A DNA stretch of 64,000 nucleotides from Steinernema hermaphroditum (taxonomy: Eukaryota; Nematoda; Chromadorea; Rhabditida; Steinernematidae). Within the stretch, counting starts at the first letter, position 1. Each line of letters starts with the position of its first letter. Positions 11,058-22,511 of the stretch are shown here, in pieces. The stretch spans positions 15,517,705 to 15,581,704 of the forward strand of contig CM059623.1 of NCBI GenBank assembly GCA_030435675.1, in the 5' to 3' direction. The position numbers and the translations under genes were made by a program. A model generated the notes under the pieces. That model did no database searches. It was not told the DNA's origin and was given only the letters and a program-made list of their open reading frames with translations.

Positions 11058-11299
11058 AAACGCTCGGAATGCGCCGTTACCACGACTATCATGACTGCTA
11101 CTTCGTATGGACAAGGACTTTTAATGATGTTTACAGTGCTCACAGAATGATCAATTTATCGTGTCTTGAGGAGTTGTCGAACGAGGAGGGCGAACATCGA
11201 GAGCAATTCTTACGACAGACACTCCGTAAAATCAGAATGGTAGAAGAACACCAGCATCCTTATTTGGACGAACGAGCTCACTCAGAAGGCCACTTCCCA
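11058..11299 (+). pseudogene. GIY-YIG family fragment A' (finger exon remnant)
   Basis: Encodes MRRYHDYHDCYF followed by NLSCLEELSNEEGEHREQFL and VEEHQHPYLDE, matching the exon pair at 25838-26120 of copy D. Compared with copy D, the intron is present up to TTTACAGTGCTCA, but the acceptor and the first 50 or so bases of the next exon (YRAGNVYTPNTAMAKEL) are deleted. It cannot be spliced normally. It lies just downstream of copy A and ends before the GIY-YIG domain. Confidence 0.65.
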
Positions 11300-11736
11300 G
11301 TTTGCTATGCACTTCTTTGATCGTGTTGTATTGAGTGTTTGTCGAATAATTCATGTAAAAGTAAAATTTTTAACCATGCTTGTTGAAGGGAAACTTTCTA
11401 TTGCCTTTCCTGAGCTTGGCAGAGCGGACTGGCACGCTTCCTCACGACATAATAAGGGCCCCATTTCTGAATGCATGCTTGAAGGTGGAAGGCAGCAAAG
11501 TGGTGCATTTTTGAGGGGGTCGACGACGACAGGCTGAATGTTGTTGTCAAAGGGGCGGAAATGGAGAAAAAATAGAGGCGCCGACGTGGATAATATAGAC
11601 ATCTCTTGACGATATTCCTGGGGGCTTGAGGGTTGATCGGCAACAGAGATGTCGGGAACATAACCTGTTTGGCAGAAAATATTTATAGTGCAATTATCTA
11701 TGTCAATCAAAGACAATATAACATGTGTGAAACATG

Positions 11737-12564
11737 TTAGTCAGCGATACAGGACAAAAGGATATTGTAATAACTCGAATAGTCTTTTACGGATTTGCCA
11801 TCAGCTAGAATTTGCTTTTTACACAAATCTTTGCAAAGCTTCCATTCGCGGCCATCGTGTATTTGATAGCGCTGCAGTTGACCAGACGTTACACAACTGT
11901 CCAAGAGTTGGTTGAAAGCTTCCTCAAAAGATAAATTACCGTTGGTACGTGGTTTCAAAGAGAGTGTAGTGAAGTTGGGCATCCAAGTGGCTTTCAGGAG
12001 GAGATCGAGGAACTTGCGGTTTAGCATAAGTTCCCTCGAAGTGACATCATAGCCCGTGTCGTAGTAGTATTCATTATAACGTATGATGTGCAGCTTGTGA
12101 ATTGAATTGAGGACTGTTCTGATCAGTTGTTGGTGCTTCGGAAATGCGCAATTGAACTCGACATGAACTCCTCTGCTCTCCTTCAGAACTACACGGATTG
12201 CCTCGAACTTTTCCGGAGACAGCTCGTGCCAATATTCATTTTCCTCGCTTGGAGAGTCAAGGTGCTGAAAGTAGATAGTGTCGAACTCGTATGGATTATC
12301 ATCACCAGAGAGCATTTTCGTAAATTCTTTCCAGCTGACGCTCGGTTCAAACTGAACAGGCAAGTTTTCGTACATGTAGAAATGCAGACTAATTTTTGTA
12401 GTGCGTCGAAAAGAAGGAAAAGATATTTCACATGCCTCAGTAACGGCGAGAGACCAAAGACTGTCCATCCCGACTACATGCTCAAGATGAAGGGCTCCTA
12501 TGAGCGCGCGATCATAAAACAAACTAAATACATCATGACTGAACACAAGAGGAACGCTGTTCAT
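11737..12564 (-). CDS. VP-motif family gene, copy 3 (unrecognised, 275 aa)
   Basis: Minus-strand single-exon gene, 275 residues, starting MNSVPLVFSHDVFSLFYDRA. It is more diverged from copies 1 and 2 than they are from each other, lacks about 7 residues around the GIYVNGDI loop, and has an intact frame. The conserved core VLKESRGVHVEFNCAFPKH and MPNFTTLSLKPRTNGNLSFE is kept. The motif TGCGATGCTT lies upstream at 12624-12633. Divergence with an intact frame implies a maintained gene family. Function unknown. Confidence 0.75.
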   Translation of the reverse strand: MNSVPLVFSHDVFSLFYDRALIGALHLEHVVGMDSLWSLAVTEACEISFPSFRRTTKISLHFYMYENLPVQFEPSVSWKEFTKMLSGDDNPYEFDTIYFQHLDSPSEENEYWHELSPEKFEAIRVVLKESRGVHVEFNCAFPKHQQLIRTVLNSIHKLHIIRYNEYYYDTGYDVTSRELMLNRKFLDLLLKATWMPNFTTLSLKPRTNGNLSFEEAFNQLLDSCVTSGQLQRYQIHDGREWKLCKDLCKKQILADGKSVKDYSSYYNILLSCIAD

Positions 12565-13050
12565 GACGACGTGTGCACGTATGGCCAACCTCACAGAACA
12601 GCTATCTATAAATGGTTACATGATGCGATGCTTCTGCTACTGCGAGCAGGTTTGGGAAAAGTTCTCACGGAATCAATAAAGTTTGACAGAAACGAAAGAA
12701 GTTTTTTTTACCTCAGAGCGCCGATAAAGGCCATATGGGAAAGGGCAGAGTTCAGTTTTTGTTCGAAAAATTATACCATTCAACCGGGATAATATGGACT
12801 ACGGTACAAGAAGACCGCTTCCCACTTTGTTCTACACTTCATTGATCGCGTTGCACTGACAAGGGAACCTCGCGAAGTGATACGCGCCGATCGGGCTGTG
12901 GTGTGGTGGGACGGATAGAGGGTGGGCTGGGGAGTCGAACGCACATAAACTCCGCGGCCCGAAATTAAGTGACGAACCCAAAACATGGCCACGAAGTTGT
13001 GAAAATTCACGACACTAGGTACTAGTACGACCGCAATGCCCTTTGTAGTG

Positions 13051-13136
13051 GGCGCGCCTGTGGTCGAGTGGTAGTGGTCTCGGACGCCAATGTTTTGAGT
13101 GGTCGGGTTCGAACCCCTGAGGGTCTAGACTTTTTT
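13051..13136 (+). repeat. tRNA-like Pol III unit inside left inverted repeat
   Basis: Within the left arm is a tRNA-like sequence: an A-box-like TGTGGTCGAGTGGTAGTGG, a B-box GGTTCGAACCC, and a T6 terminator right after GGGTCTAGAC. An inverted copy sits in the right arm at about 15346-15431. It does not fold into a clean cloverleaf with an assignable anticodon, so it is a tRNA-derived sequence rather than a tRNA gene. Both element ends therefore carry an inward-reading potential Pol III promoter. Confidence 0.6.
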
Positions 13137-13406
13137 ATTTATCTTCAATCGACCTCTCTTATATGTTTTGTGCGTTACTCTGATTATTTTTGCGACAGTC
13201 TAGCCTAGAATAAAGGCACCAGTTTCTCCAGAAACACACGAATTCATTTTTCTGCTACTGAAGGTAGACTTTCCAAGGTCCCTTGCATCTGTGTAAAAAT
13301 ATAAGGTCGTCCACAAGAATTACGTGCATCTACCGCGTTTTTGCGCATTTTGCAGTTATCCACTTCTGTTCAGGCAACGTTCAGACACTTCGTTCAGGTT
13401 ATAAGA

Positions 13407-15151
13407 ATGGCGACAAAGAAGAGAGCACTGTTGGAACCGCCTAAAGACCGTGGGTTCAATCCGAGCAATATCGTAAAACTTCTCTCGATGCGCTTCCCAC
13501 TTGACCAATGTGACTACCACTTCACTGATGCCGAAGAATCCATCTGCGCCTCAATAATTGGTTAGTTTCAAACGTACTTCCGTAGAAATTGTTAGATTAT
13601 TATTAGAATACATTGTTGGCATCCGCGAAGCTGACGAATCTCTTACATTCGACCCTCAAGAAAATGACGATGGTGAGAGCAGCGGCGAAGATTATACCGA
13701 GATCGAAGAAGTTAAACGCAAACTTACGTCATTCAAGTACTCCCGATCTCAAATGGAAAGAATTGTGAAGGATCATGATGAAAACGGGATGACCTTCGCG
13801 GACATTCAACACCACTATAAAATGGTAAAGTCTCGAGCTGATCTTGCGAGGTGACAGAACAATCGCATAGTATAGGGTTTAATTGGTAGTTTGCAGAATG
13901 CGAAGGTATATAACCCATTCCGTACGACTTGAAGAGGCCGAGATAAAAGACGAGCTTTTGATAGCGTTTCAAGAGTGGGTTAGGAACGGCCACCACATAA
14001 ATGATCGCGATTTGCATCTTGAAGCGCTCGAAATCGCACGTCGTAAGAACCACACGACTTTTAAAGTACGCTATCTTACACTTTTTGTGACTATGAGGAC
14101 ATTTCAGGCCGGCCCAACATTTATTCTGGAATTTAAGAAAAAGAATAACATCGTGAGCCGAAAAGTAACCCAATCAACTACAACAAAGCAATTCGTCGAT
14201 GTAGAGCGTCAGAAAGAGGTGTGTCAAGAGTTCCGCGATGGCATGAAGTCATTAATTTCAAACCACCCGAACAAAAAAAAGGTAAACCTTGCTTCAAAAG
14301 AGGATGTAGTATGGGTTGGATTGTAGATCTTCAACTCCGACCAGACAGGGTTAAAGCTTGAATTACGTGCTGGCCGAACTCTGGCGATCAAAGGTTCCAA
14401 GCAAGTCCGAGTTGTCGTCCAGAGGGAGAACGCTCTGACCCACAGCTTGACTCTCCAACCGGTCATCTCTGCCAATGGATTTCTGCAAACCCCCATGATG
14501 GTTTGCTTTCTTGAGCGCCACCCCCCAGCCAAATTCCGTGATGAATTAGAGGAATTTCAATTTTTGCACTGCGTCCATTCGGCGAGCGGCATGATGACCG
14601 CTGATCTAGCCTGCACATGGATCTCAGATGTATTTCTTCCAAACGGCGGCCAGGATTCCGTTCTGCTCATTGACTCTTGGAGCGGATATAACCGCGCAAT
14701 GAACGAATTTGGAACCCAGAATCGTCAAATTGAATTCCACGTTATCCCGCCACATACAACCGGTGACGTACAACCCCTTGATGTGTTTTTCAACCGACAA
14801 CTCAAGGCGTTCCACCGCCATCTCACTGAACTTCTCTGTCGTTTGAGACCGGATTTCATCGTATCAGTAAGACGAAACATTGCGAATATGCTTAACCTGC
14901 TTGTATTCCAATTCACTGCCGCTCGCTTCCGACCCATGATTATGCTCGCATGGCAAAAGGCCGGTCTGATGCAGCGTGTAAAAGTGCCTTTTTTGACTCC
15001 TGACAGTTTCTGTTTCAATTTTCCTGAATTCGGTTCATTGTGTCATTGTGGGTGTCCGGTGGTTTTCAAATGTGCTCATTGTTGTGAACTCTTTTGTATT
15101 GATCACACCATTATTCTTTCAACTCACATATGTAATGGTGTTCACATTTAA
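13407..15151 (+). pseudogene. DDE_1 (pogo/Tigger-like) transposase with one in-frame stop
   Basis: Exons can be joined as 13407-13563, 13610-13850, 13897-14065 and 14107-15151 with GT-AG introns of about 46 bp, giving one frame apart from a TAG at 14324-14326. The N-terminal part is helical and basic. The catalytic part reads IFNSDQTG (first Asp), AGRTLAIKGSKQV, VLLIDSWSGYN (second Asp) and PPHTTGDVQPLDVFFNRQ (third Asp), as in DDE_1 superfamily endonucleases. A Cys-rich tail (CHCGCP, CAHCCELFCIDH) could bind zinc. Only the one stop separates it from an intact protein, so it may be recently inactivated or decoded from another copy elsewhere. Confidence 0.75.
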
Positions 15152-16264
15152 TGCGTCTGATATACGATGTAATTAAAAAGTGTTGATCAGTATGATCAGT
15201 TGATCAGAAGTTCGTGCTCTTCAATTGGTTCAACTGGTTCTAAAGGAATTCATATTTTTTCCTGTATTCGGAGAGTTAGACTGTCGCAAAAATAATCAGA
15301 GTAACGCACAAAACATATAAGAGAGGTCGATTGAAGATAAATAAAAAAGTCTAGACCCTCAGGGGTTCGAACCCGACCACTCAAAACATTGGCGTCCGAG
15401 ACCACTACCACTCGACCACAGGCGCGCCCACTACAAAGGGCATTGCGGTCGTACTAGTACCTAGTGTCGTGAATTTTCACAACTTCGTGGCCATGTTTTG
15501 GGTTCGTTACTTAATTTCGGGCCGCGGAGTTTATGTGCGTTCGACTCCCCAGCCCACCCTCTATCCGTCCCACCACACCACAGCCCGATCGGCGCGTATC
15601 ACTTCGCGAGGTTCCCTTGTGAGTGATCGTTGGCCGATTTAATCATAAACAAAATTTTACCTGTAAACACTTATTGACACAGCGAATTCCAAAGTCCAAT
15701 GAAGCTGACATGGTATTCTGTCGCAAAACTCAATTGGAAACCGAGATATTGGTTTCCTTTTCCTGGTCAAGTTCAGATAGAGAAAAGCAATTATGTATGA
15801 TGTGGCTACAAATCGCAGATGCTACTCACTGAAAATTTATTAAAAATTACTGCCAGCAAGGAACCTCCATCTTCAAGTTGAGGTTAATACATCGTTTGTA
15901 AATGTGAAACACAACACCGACATAAATCAGCATCGATTAGGTTCCCGTCACAGAAAACACTAGCACGAAATGAAAAAGACTGGTTTTTAGTTGAAACCAG
16001 TTGACTGTTTCTCGGTTACGTTCATCACATTCTGCCTTTCCGAGATGAAAAACATCTTATCTTTAGTGCGCAATCAGTGTTTTAGTAGATACCAAAAAGT
16101 GCTATTCAAACTGATCACAACATCAACGCACTCTGTGACACGACCTTGTAACAGTGCATGAGTTGACACGCGCCATATCAATCCGAATTAGGCGAAATCC
16201 GGTTTTATGGTTTTCTATAAAGTGAACCCTGCAAACGGGACCAAATCATTCGTTCTTTGTGATC

Positions 16265-17713
16265 ATGGCAGTGACGGCAGAAATCATCACCACTGCTGTT
16301 CTTCATTCTGACTCTGTTAATCCCGATGATCTGCTCGCGGACTCCCCTTTCACAGTCGGATGGCTCCTCAAAGCTCTCGAGGCGAAAGATGAGAAATATC
16401 AGAAGTTCGTCGAACACAACAAAGTTGTCAAGGTAAGCTTATTTCCATTTTTGTATAATTGCCGTGCTTAGATATCGGCAGCTGACATCAGCCAAGGAAA
16501 GGGCTTCGTTTCTAAAGTCTATAAGGTGACGATTGAGTTCGATGGATTGCATGAGCCCTACGATGTGATTCTAAAAGTGCCCGGAATTGAATCACTCCGA
16601 GAGGCTACCGAAGATGTGAGTACGGTAAGACCTTACTTTGTTTTCATCAATATAACTGCTTGTGAGCGCTCTAGGACTACGAATTCAACATGGAGGATAA
16701 ACACGTCGTAGATTTCCACAATAGGGAGTGCGAATTCTACAACACCTTCGCCCCTCACATCAACGTTCCGACCGCTAGAGTCTTCAAAACGGTCGACTGG
16801 CTGGTTGGAAAACAGACTGGAGCCTTGCTTATGGAGAGTTTCATCGGAAAAGCGGCTTCTTGTCCGCTTTGGACTGGAGCCAATGTTCAACAGGTACACC
16901 TTGATCACTCTGTGGTTGCTGAAGATAGTTTCAGATGTACGCTACCGCCACGGCCATGGCCTATTTGACCAAGCACTTCCTCTGTCTCCCACCAGAGACC
17001 TGGGTTGGAAAGTACACAAATAAAAATTTCGACTCTCTGGTTGCGAAGGACTTCTTTTCGCCGTTCTTCAAGAAAATTCAAGAGTTGAAGCCTGGAGTGT
17101 TCGATGAAGGGATTGAAAAGTTCAACAAATACACGACCAGCCCAAAGTTCTGGCGCTACACGATGAGCGACGTGGCTAAGGATGTGGGGTTGCCCGTGTC
17201 CCTCAGCCACGGTGACCTGTGGGCCAACAACATGTTGTGGAAAAAGAATCCAGACGGATCGCTTTCCAACGAACTGGCGGCCATCATCGACTGGCAGATC
17301 ATCCACGAGGGCAGCATGGCCAACGATTTGGCCAGGTACTTCAGTCTGTGTGTTGATGGTGACGTGCGAAGGGAGCACGAATTCGAAGTGCTCCAATATT
17401 ACTATGACACGATTGTGAAGTTGATGGAAGAAGAAGGAAAACCTGTCGATTTCACGTATGAGCAGGTAATCAAACCCATAATCCAGAAGCTAATGGTTCA
17501 TCTTAGGTGAAAGCTGCATACAAAGTAAATTTCGTGAATCAAACCATGACCATCATGGCTATAGGACCTCTGCAGTTTTCCGGCAAGAATTGGACTCCGG
17601 AAGAGGCTCGTATAAAGACAGCTCAGCGAGAGAAGGTGCTCGTCAGGGCACAGTTTGCCATGGAGGACGCTTTGGTGTACTTGGACGAAATTCCAGACGA
17701 GAAATTAATCTGA
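16265..17713 (+). CDS. CHK kinase-like protein, copy 1 (425 aa)
   Basis: Five exons, 16265-16432, 16472-16624, 16675-16893, 16935-17465 and 17507-17713. All introns are GT-AG and phase 0, and together they give 425 residues, the usual size for the family. It belongs to the CHK/ecdysteroid-kinase-like (EcKL, DUF1679) family, which resembles choline and aminoglycoside kinases and phosphorylates small molecules. Visible kinase marks are VILKVPG (nucleotide-binding Lys), LSHGDLWANNMLW (catalytic HGDxxxxN) and AAIIDWQ (metal-binding Asp). The start at 16265 is preferred because an inverted duplicate begins at the same codon. It is cytoplasmic, with no signal peptide. The substrate cannot be inferred. 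It faces an almost identical inverted copy at 20306-21718. Confidence 0.9.
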
Positions 17714-18059
17714 CTGTATTGACTAACGTAACCATGTGTACATTGATGTATTGAGCCGTTGCATAAATAATGAGCTACACGTGTAATAACTTTCGGCGAC
17801 TTGGCCCTGGAAGGGTCTGCTAACAAATAAACATTTAAAGGCACCCCCGCCAATTTGGCTAAAATTTTGAAATTTTCCGGAGGAAAAACACTTTCGTTCG
17901 TTCAATCGAGTTCACCCCCCGAAAAACTTTCACTCGAGCTGAAGATGAATTCGCTGTGCTGCATAATCTGCGCTAATTCCGGAATCAATGCGTTATACTC
18001 TGATGCCGTGCCCGATGCCGTTTAGCATTCGGTCAAGTGCGACCGCACTCCATCCCAAT

Positions 18060-19905
18060 ATTTGTTTTCGCCATCATAGACCACACTACATAGTACAACC
18101 TGTCGGGTTGCGCGCCTTTTCGATATTGATCGGATCAGCGGCCCCGCGCTCGTTTTCTGTCTCTGGTTTTCAGGTTCATTGTCGTTGTGGATATCAGCTA
18201 AATGTGACATTCCTTCAATCCGTTGCTAGCCATTCGCGTAGCTTAATTTTTGTGACTGTTTCGTGGCAGTCCGTCGTATGTAGTAAAATGTTCCATTTAT
18301 TGCAGAGCCAATCTCCGTCCCATGGAGTGGTCGATGGAGTCGATACTTCTGAGCAATTTGTTTATGTACATGTAAGTTATTCTCCTTCCTTCACAACGCT
18401 AAAATTAGAACGTGTTTGATTCGGAGACGAAACCGGCTGTGAACCCGATGAAACCGACATTTTTCGTATATTCAGTCGTTATTCCATTTTCTGATGTCCT
18501 CGCCCTGAGCCTTTAAAAAACAAATTTAAATTTTTTTTATCTGTTTTAAAAGGTTTCAGAGCAGCACAGCTCTGAACGTCTTTCTGTTTTCTGTAGCAGT
18601 GCTAAACATCAAAATCATGAACCTGTCAGTTTCACAGAAACACACTTTCACAGGTCCATGAATGGGTATAAAGCAGGGATCGGGGCATTCGCGGTGAGAC
18701 CATCCTCATGGACATTCCTTTTCATTTACGGGCACTCTATTTCTGTTCATGACAGTCACAGTCCACAAATGGTCATAAACGGGCCCTGGCTCTTACATCC
18801 TTTGCCCAACAAATAACTGAAAATTACCCATTGGCACAATGCAGGCCCCTTTACGGTAGAATACTTATTTGCTGGCCCCCTCTGTACTGCATTATTTAGT
18901 CCTTTTTTCATTAGAATTTTAAGTGATGATCGCATTGACGATCAGATCAATGTTTTTGATTTTGTAGCAAAAATAGCCCATCAGCACAATCCAGGCCCTA
19001 CGATAGAATATTGACTGATGATATTTTGTGGCGTTTTCTGCATCATTTTATTTTTTCTTTGCCGCAGGTGACCATCGACCACTCCGCAGAAAGGAAAATC
19101 ACGTCCATTGTCAGAGCTGCAGCCCAACGAACTGACAGATTTGACTACAAGGCCACCGTGTTTCCACGCGCTGATGAAGATTCTGGGCTTTTTGTCGCCT
19201 ACTTCGTGGATCGCCTTCCCCAAACATAAGTTGTTCATTGCTGGGGAACCTCACGTATGTTTAATCGCAGTTGACACCAATAATAGAGCACTATATTTAC
19301 AGAGATTACAACAGAGACAAATCTGCTGGCAGTGTCGCAACTTGTGTCGAAAACGATGAATATATGAGCATGCAGCGGAGCAAATCATTCGCAAATCCAA
19401 AGCGACATACTTCATCGTGATCCTGAATGACCAAGTCATTTGGCCGACAATCCTCTTGAAGAGATGGCGAGCGAGGATGTCAAATACCAAGAACGGATCT
19501 TCGGACGCCCTCTAGCTACGTTAAGAGTCGTATATGAACCCGACCGCCATCCTTCGTTCAGTGATCTCAACGCCGATAGAAGAAGCTACATCTATATTTT
19601 TTCTTCACCCTCAACAGTTTTCAAGGGCACGAGCAGGAGATCACAGCCGTTCCTCCATCGCCAATCTACAAACCACACTCCAAGAAACCTCAACCTCAAG
19701 CTCAATCTCGACCCTCCTTTATTCAAAGCAATGATGCAATCGGATTGATCACAGGCCGCTATTTGGGATACGACGACAAAGGAAAGGGATTAAGGCGGAT
19801 CACAAATGATCACAAGACCGGAACTGTGAAATCGACGTCGAAACGAGCGGCAGTGAAGTGCTCTACCGTCTGACGTATCGTAGATGTGCTCATGCGATCC
19901 CGACT
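18060..19905 (+). pseudogene. GIY-YIG nuclease family, copy B (degenerate)
   Basis: Begins with the upstream block shared with copies A and C, then an open first segment (LLQSQSPSHGVVDGVDTSEQ, reading through where copy A has a stop). A later exon after TTGCCGCAG (19068 onward) encodes EDSGLFVAYFVDRL, equivalent to ELSGLFIAHIVECF of copy D, then stops at TAA 19227. Remnants of the nuclease part follow in shifted frames: DLNADRRSYIYIFSS (near 19570) and GRYLGYDDKGKGLRRITND (near 19755), corresponding to GRCFQHKDEGKG of copy D. The YIGKG motif itself is not recognisable. Too broken to encode a working nuclease. Confidence 0.55.
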
Positions 19906-20305
19906 TAGGATGTTCTATAAAATGTGGTGTTCTGTCCAGCTTTACATCTGTTGATAAAGTTTCTTAAGAAAAACGTTGTCGGCTCTTCGTCCCCTTCCAC
20001 CAGCGATCATCGGTGGGGCATGGCCTCGATTCAAAAATCTCGGATCGTCTCTGACGTTTCCCAGTATATGCGATCTCGGAATTCAGACCAGATAAAAGTG
20101 GCGCCTATGACGATTAATTTGTATATATGCATATACGCCAGAAGTGAAACGGTTTTAGAATGGTTCCAGGGCCACGACGATACATGAAGTTCATTGTTTA
20201 TGACTCAATATAACACATACACTCAATACAATACGACCCAATACATTAATGTACATGCATCGTTATGTTAGTCAATATAGTCAGATTAATTTCTCCTCAG
20301 GAATC

Positions 20306-21718
20306 TCATTCAAGTACACCAAAGCGTCCTCCAAACTGTGCCCTGACGAGCACCTTCTCCCGCTGAGCTGTCTTCAGGCGTGCCTCTTCTAGGGTCCAGT
20401 TTTTGTCGTTAAAATGCAAAGAGCCTATAGCCATGATGGTCATGGTCTGATTCACGAAATTTACTTTGTATGCAGCTTTCACCTAAGATGAACCATTAGC
20501 TTCTGGATTATGGGTTTGATTACCTGCTCATACGTGAAATCGACAGGTTTTCCTTCTTCTTCCATCAACTTCACAATCGTGTCATAGTAATATTGGAGCA
20601 CTTCGAATTCGTGCTCCCTTCGCACGTCACCATCAACACACAGACTGAAGTACCTGGCCAAATCGTTGGCCATGCTGCCCTCGTGGATGATCTGCCAGTC
20701 GATGATGGCCGCCAGTTCGTTGGAAAGCGATCCGTCTGGATTCTTTTTCCACAACATGTTGTTGGCCCACAGGTCACCGTGGCTGAGGGACACGGGCAAC
20801 CCCACATCCTTAGCCACGTCGCTCATCGTGTAGCGCCAGAACTTTGGGCTGGTCGTGTATTTGTTGAACTTTTCAATCCCTTCATCGAACACTCCAGGCT
20901 TCAACTCTTGAATTTTCTTGAAGAACGGCGAAAAGAAGTCCTTCGTAACTAGAGAATCGAAATTTTTATTTGTGTACTTTCCAACCCAGGTCTCTGGTGG
21001 AAGACATAGGAAGTGCTTGGTCAGATGGGCCATGGCCGTGGCGGTAGCGTACATCTGAAACTATCTTCAGCACCTGTAGACTGATCGAGGTATACCTGCC
21101 GAACATTGGCACCAGTCCAAAGCGGACAAGAAGCCGCTTTTCCGATGAAACTCTCCATAAGCAAGGCTCCACTCTGTTTTCCATGCAGCCAGTCGACCGT
21201 TTTGAAGACTCTAGCGGTCGGAATGTTGATGTAAGGGGCGAACGTGTTGTAGAATTCGCACTCTCTGTTGTGGAAATCCACGACGTGTTTATCTTCCATT
21301 TTGAATTCGTGGTCCTGGGCCATTCGTAGATTGATGAAAACAAAGCAAGGTCTTACCGTATCGACGTCTTCGGTAGCCTCCCGGAGTGATTCAATTCCAG
21401 GCACTTTCAAAACCACATCGTAGGGCTCATCCAATCCATCGAATTCAATCGACACTTTGTAGACCTTCGAAATGAAGCCCTTTCCTTGGCTGATGTCGGC
21501 GGCCGATATCTAAGCACGGCAATTACACAAAAATCTAAATAAGCGCATACCTTGACAACTTTGTTGTGTTCGACGAACTTCTGATATTTCTCATCTTTCG
21601 CCTCGAGAGCTTCGAGGAGCCATCCGACTGTGAAAGGGGAGTCAGTGAGGAAATCATCGGGATTAACAGAGTCAGACAGAGGAACAGCGGTGGTGATGAT
21701 TTCTGCCGTAACCGCCAT
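20306..21718 (-). CDS. CHK kinase-like protein, copy 2 (altered C terminus)
   Basis: Inverted duplicate of the gene at 16265-17713, with the same five-exon structure and the same kinase motifs (HGDLWANN, IIDWQ). The last exon has lost 5 bp relative to copy 1, where GCACAGTTT is followed directly by GGAGGACGC. The frame shifts and ends early at TGA 20306-20308, replacing about the last 20 residues. The kinase core is intact, so activity may survive; that is inference. Homology with copy 1 extends upstream of the start codon by about 150 bp (to near 21870), so the duplication is genomic and includes the promoter. Confidence 0.85.
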
Positions 21719-22511
21719 GATCACAAGGAACGAATGATTCTTCGGATCGATGTGGCTCTTATCTAAACATGCACTACGATCGTGTCACAGAGTGGGTTGA
21801 TCTTGTGATTAGTGTGAATAGCACTTTCTGCTATCTACTGAATCACTGATTGTGCAGTGATGATAAGATGTTTTTTATCTGTGAATTACGGCAACTTACC
21901 TCAGAAACATGCAATTGGTTTCAAACAAACTATTCAAACCAGTATTTTTCACTTTATTTTTATCATGGGAAGTCAGGGAGTGTTCTGCACATTGGCGTGG
22001 ATTGCCGTATTATGTCCACTGCGTACGGTTTAATGGTAAGAATGTTGGGTATAACTCGCTGTTGGAATGGTTCGTCGCGTTGGTGCTGTTCCTCTAGCCC
22101 CTATTCATATCGACATTCCTCGAAAGAACGAGAAAAAAATCCACAATTGTGAGGACTCTACATTTTCGAAATAGAACATTACTTATATACTAGCGCATTA
22201 ATTATTCAACAAATAAATACAACACGACGAAAGAAGTGCAGGGCTGCTAACAAAGGAACATTTTAAGGTACCCCCGCCAATTTGGCTGAAATTTTTTAAA
22301 CATTTTTCAAGTTATTTTTTGTCTGCATTTTTGGTGCTGTTCATGTGGCTTTGTTCTTTAGCCGCAGTTTTGTTAGCAAACAGTGGATTTAAGGGCTGTG
22401 TTTGTGACAAAATAAATTTTAGATACAGCCTACCATCCTCAGAAACAGACTTAAAGATTGTAAATAAGCCCTGAGGACATGTTCGACCAAGTTCGACCGT
22501 GTTTCCACCCA

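Larger units (their letters stand above)
12860..15619 (+). mobile_element. 2.76-kb DDE transposon with 343-bp inverted repeats
   Basis: Ends are CAAGGGAACCTCGCGAAG (12860 onward) and its complement ending at 15619. The inverted repeats run 12860-13202 and 15277-15619 and are nearly identical. They are flanked by TGA (12857-12859 and 15620-15622). The sequence at 11315-11345 is a paralogous empty site (GTTGTATTGAGTGTTTG) with a single TGA, which supports a 3-bp target duplication. The small element at 29444-29694 shares the CAAGGGA terminus and a TTA duplication, so both belong to a family with TNA targets. One transposase gene fills the interior. Confidence 0.88.

Noticed and set aside
11688..11915. 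Plus-strand frames antisense to the VP-motif genes (here and at 2463, 5299, 5852, 12127, 30046)
   Set aside because: They mirror conserved codons of the minus-strand genes and are not conserved as proteins in their own right.
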